Shown: piece after piece, positions 60,001 to 64,000 of the stretch
Position numbering within the stretch: the first letter of the stretch is position 1
Layout: the number at the start of each line of letters is the position of its first letter
Assembly: GCF_002078875.1 (NCBI RefSeq)
Contig: NC_034409.1
Location: 11,317,399 to 11,381,398 of the forward strand
Source: Numida meleagris
Taxonomy: Eukaryota > Chordata > Aves > Galliformes > Numididae
DNA: 64,000 nt
Direction: 5' to 3'
Made by a program: the position numbers and the translations under genes
The notes under the pieces: model-generated
Told to the model about the DNA's origin: nothing
The model's database searches: none
What the model saw: the letters and a program-made list of their open reading frames with translations, nothing else

Positions 60001-63000
60001 AAAAGTATTAATCTAGGAAAGGCTCATAGTATGTATTATTCAAGAGCTTAGAAAAGATGATGTTGATGATGATAATAATAATACAGATCTAATGTCAATC
60101 CTAAGCGTGAGTGGAAGCCTGAGCTTATTTGATTCAAGGAATATTTTGCCACTAACTTGGTTTTGTTATGACTTTTGATTTGCATTCTAAATTCTCTCAT
60201 CCACAAGATTTACTGATAAAACAAGCGTACACAGGCCCTAGCTGAAGTGAGGCATGTTCTTTCTGAGGTAATTGAAAGGTTCTTAGCACACTGTCAGTTA
60301 CTCCTGGTTCGTAGCAGTGTGGCGCAGTTATGCCAAGGATATTGCTCATGTCCTGAGCTTGTGAAAGTGATCCCAGTTACAGGAAACACTCCAAGAATAG
60401 GGTGTTTTTTAAGCCCAAGTTCTGTGTGCCTTTCTACAGTACACCACCACACACAGCTAAACCAGGACAAATGAAAGCACGTCAATCACATCAGAAGAGC
60501 ATGATTAATAGCTAGATTTGTCTCTGACAGAGGGGAACAGAAACTCTCAAAGCCAGCTCCACCACCAAAAGCCGCATCTCACGTAACTTATCTCCTCAGA
60601 CAGGGTACTAAACAGAAATGTACAGCAATGACACACTGACCCTTTATTACTGGGGTTTTAAGACAGCAGATTTTTTTCTCAGCAGTAGATTTAAAATGTG
60701 TCCTGGTGTTTGTTAATGAAAGAGTGAGAACTGAAGTGCTTTTACCACGGAAGAGTTTTGATGTAAACCACAACCCAACAATACATTTGCTAATGGCTAC
60801 ACTTCACATTTCCAATCTCCAAAGGAAATAATAGGTGGTCTTAATGGGATACTTCTGTTTGAAGCTCAGCCTCTCCAGCACGCTGCACGTTACCACAGAG
60901 AGAGAGCAGGAATGTGATTTTCTCAGTGTTTAAGGCTCAGTGAACTGCTGACTCAGAATTGCCTTGCTTGGAGGTGTGCCTTCCTCACACATTACTTCTT
61001 CGCTTAGACCACGGGAACCTTTTAAACAGCTCTTGATTCTCTATGTGGCAGCAGGAGTTTTGAGTATTATTCCCTTAGCCCTTACACTCTGGTTCAAAGT
61101 ATCTTCCATACACAGTCGTATCTTTAAAAGATCATTTATTTTTAGCATACAGCTCAAGGGCAATCTGACTGAAGACTGAGATAGGGATATTTAACATTTT
61201 TTAATGCCCAAATTTCATACTGCATGCACCTTTGATTTTTACTACAGAGAAGCATTAGTTAATGCAAAGTTTGCACAACATTTTTTTAGCATTTTTGAAC
61301 TGACACATTTTTAGTTCAAATCAGTTATTCCCTCATCTGGCTACTATGTTTTGATCTGCTGATAATAGAGCCCAAGCTTACTTTAATATGCCATATCCTG
61401 AAAAAAAAAAAAAAAAAGAGAAGCAGTAGAAAGGAGACACAGTTGAGTAATCCCTATATCTGTGTAACACAAACAGAACAAAGAAATTCAGCTAAAAATG
61501 ACCATAAACTTCCTTGTGTGGTAGCTAAAAAGCTGTCCTCAATAGCGTCTTGTTAATGTCTAGTTGGAGTGTCACAGCAGTTCAAGAGCTTGCCAGAATG
61601 AGCAGTCCAGCATTGCCCATGTACCTGGTCCCATCTGCATTGTCTGTGGTCAGCCAGGCTAGAGGGAAGGTCAGGAACTCGGCTCAGTGGAGTCCCTCAC
61701 CGTGGTGGGATCAGCTGGATCAGGTCCCTGCTTCTGGTGGCTGGGTGACTGTTGACTCTGGCACAAGGGAGAGGGGAAACAAGCCCCTCAGAGGGAGGCA
61801 GCTTTAAAAGAAGCTGCTCAAGCTCTCTGGACAACAAATTCACACAATTTCCATCAGTATTAAATACCTTTTTACTAAGAAATTAGGACATATTCATTGT
61901 GCTTGAGCAGATGCAAAATCATTAGCACCTGCATTAATACTGAGCACCTACCAAGATTTATAATGGATACACTTAGATACAAAATCAAGATGCCATGAAA
62001 ATTTTATCTCAAACAGGAATAGCTTCAGCATCCCTAAATCAGCAGGTTCTCCTTTTGCTCCCTCCACCATTGTAGCCCTGCAATACAGTGTTGGCATTGC
62101 CAAGTAAGAGGGCACTAGCTGTGTACTGAATTTGCAAGGCCCCAGGACTGTGACTTTCCAGGTCTGCTCTGTCTGAACTTTCCTTGACCTGCCTGCAGTT
62201 TTGTTTAACTTGGTTTTGCTGTGACAGGGATTTCTCTAATTGACTCTTCAAGGTGTCTATGGCTAATTTGTTCTACTTTTGCTTATCTTTGCATGGTACA
62301 ATCAAGGTTTTATACAGATAACTGTAACAAGAAGTAGGTCTGTGTAGAAGGAGATATTTACAACTGTAACACAGGGATGTCATGCAGAGAAGCACAAGCC
62401 TGCTACAAAAGGGGAACCCTGAGAAGTAGAGAGGCAGGGTGCAGCATAGAATAGAGCAGTGCTGGGGTGATACGAGATGGGGCACAGGCTGACATTGGAG
62501 TGCCCAGAGTTAGTAACAATTCAGCTAAATAAATGCAGACCTGGAGCTGAAAAAAGCTGGGTTAAGCAATAACAAAGAGAAGGAATCAATGGTGTCTAAC
62601 ATGAAGAGCGCTATGTATAGTAGTAAACTTGGATGTAACATGGAGCTGTAGAGCAGTGAACAAATGGAAAGGCACAATTTTGTGACAGCAGATATGAAAA
62701 AATGAGTAGAGTAAGGAAACAAAAACTGGCAACATGAGCATCAGTCTTGCCAGCAAAGCACTCCAGAGGCTAATGACTTATGGTCTTGTCCCCTCCAGTC
62801 ATTCAGAGCTACTGACTTTAAGACCAGATAAGGAGTGGAAGAGTAAGAATCCCTCAACAAAGGCATAAAAAACTAAGACTTGTTTGTTAATATTTTAACG
62901 GCATTGTTGCTATTATTGAGACTTTTTTCTGTATAGAAGGTTCTAATTGCATTATAATACTGTCTTTATTTATCTAACAAATAGATCCAGACTCATAATG

Positions 63001-63909
63001 ATTCTTGAATGACGCTGTTAAGGTTTCCATTATGCTAACAATAAATTCTTGGCTTACATACAGTGTGCTTCCTCTTTTCCCATAAGCAAGATTTTAAATG
63101 TAACACCGCCTCCTCCTCTGTTGTGCTCTACAGAAGTGATGCTGCCTAATAGAGGGCATTATGAGGAAACAGTGAACAGAGCTAGACACTGCTTGGATCA
63201 ATTTCATTACCAACAGAATCATGGCTACGTGCACTAGTCTGGCTTTGGGAAAGAGCTGAGAAGATAGAATGCTCCCAGGAGCTCCAGAAAAATCAATTTA
63301 CTTCTATTAGTCATAAAATAATTTGTATGTATCTCCTTTTTTTCAAATGAGACACTTACCATGATGTAAACCAAAAGTCATTCGGTTAAATTTTGCATAT
63401 GTAAAACAACCAGAAGTGACAAAGAACAAACATGGAGGTACAAATATTGGAGACACCTGTAAATCTACAAAATGAGCTTTCAAATCAGCATGTTAATTAG
63501 GCAATTAAACAGCTCACAGTGACAAAGCTAAAATATCTATCCAGGCTTGTTTTGTAGCCAAGACAACTTTGTTTGACAGTGCTGGCTATGAAACACCAAA
63601 GGGACCATGAATAGTCATGGCTTCTCAGAATGAAGGGAGATCTCTGTGCCATGAGAGAAATAGTTCTGCATTGCTGAGATAGGGAAATGATGTAGAGATA
63701 TGTGTTATTAATGGTTTTACACAGTCAGATCTTTATCTAACTGTTCTGAGGGAGAGAGGGGAAGACGATGAAAATGCTTTGATATTGAATAACTTCCTGT
63801 TAAAGGAGAAGCATATTCAAGAGGAAAATGTTGTGAGAAAAAAAATACATTTACAACAGAAAATACAATCACATGAACCTTAGATTTCCATTTTCCACCA
63901 AATAAAGAC
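60001..63909. other. Unique DNA, no gene recognised
   Basis: Contains a GAT/AAT trinucleotide run at 60056-60083, a poly(A) near 61401-61417, and a GC-richer piece at 61540-61805 with an 85-codon plus frame (61550-61807) of no recognised family. No gene assigned. Confidence 0.5.
60056..60083 (+). repeat. GAT/AAT trinucleotide microsatellite
   Basis: Imperfect run of GATGAT followed by AATAATAAT, about 28 bases. Confidence 0.75.
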
Positions 63910-64000
63910 TGACAATGGTTTACGGGCATTTGGCCCAGTTCTGCGATGAATGGGATGGGGGACCCACGGGCCCACGCCCCGGGAAAGGGAAAAAGGGAAA
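63910..64000 (-). mobile_element. Endogenous-retrovirus LTR, minus orientation, cut by window end
   Basis: Begins TGACAATGGTTTACGGGC and continues through 'gggacccacgggcccacgcc' (63958-63977) and CCCGGGAAAGGG, matching the 3' end of the LTR at 38192-38714 in reverse complement. Its orientation is the same as the copy at 35826. It is more diverged from the other two than they are from each other. Only 91 bp is visible; the rest, and any provirus, lies beyond the window. Confidence 0.88.

Noticed and set aside
1..64000. Prokaryotic or phage interpretation, CRISPR array, operons
   Set aside because: No long gene-dense frames, no regular direct repeats with spacers, and abundant CR1/LTR/mariner repeats identify avian nuclear DNA.

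Overview
The window is AT-rich (by eye well under 40 % GC) nuclear DNA from a bird, most likely a galliform such as chicken. The evidence is its repeats. There are many CR1 LINE fragments ending in the avian (ATTCTATG)n tail, a short mariner with the terminal repeats of the chicken Galluhop/Mariner1 group, a Charlie-like hAT element, and three copies of one endogenous-retrovirus LTR family. I found no cellular protein-coding gene, tRNA, rRNA, CRISPR array or prokaryotic feature. The open frames are short, overlap on both strands and match no cellular family I recognise. It reads as an intergenic or intronic region.

Layout: 1-4.8 kb unique DNA; 4.8-6.1 kb a CR1 ORF2/3'-end fragment (+); 6-22.7 kb mostly unique AT-rich DNA with a small CR1 tail at 15.8 kb and a GC-richer patch at 10.1-10.4 kb; 22.8 kb an old CR1 tail (-); 25.1 kb a very old CR1/L3-like tail (-); 29.2-30.1 kb a second CR1 ORF2 fragment (+); 34.2-34.8 kb the longest uninterrupted unassigned ORF (200 codons, -); 35.7-38.7 kb a rearranged block with a CR1 split in two oppositely oriented halves, two inverted LTRs, a 584-base assembly gap and a pentanucleotide array; 38.7-45.2 kb unique DNA; 45.2-46.3 kb a hAT element with a mariner nested inside; 47-52.4 kb several CR1 pieces of different ages; 55-55.7 kb an ancient CR1 reverse-transcriptase relic; 56.7-57.6 kb a truncated mariner abutted by a chimeric CR1; 59.7-60 kb another ancient CR1 relic; and from 63.91 kb to the window end the edge of a third LTR.

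The most informative structure is at 35.74-38.71 kb. The left CR1 half stops at GCTTG next to an LTR in minus orientation. The right CR1 half, on the minus strand, stops at the same GCTTG (reading CAAGC) next to an LTR in plus orientation. The two halves join seamlessly into one CR1. This is what results when an LTR inserts into a CR1 with a 5-bp target duplication and then recombines with a second, oppositely oriented LTR nearby, inverting the DNA between them. A second clean structure is the hAT element at 45194-46314. It has a perfect 8-bp target duplication and is itself interrupted by a 516-bp mariner flanked by TA.
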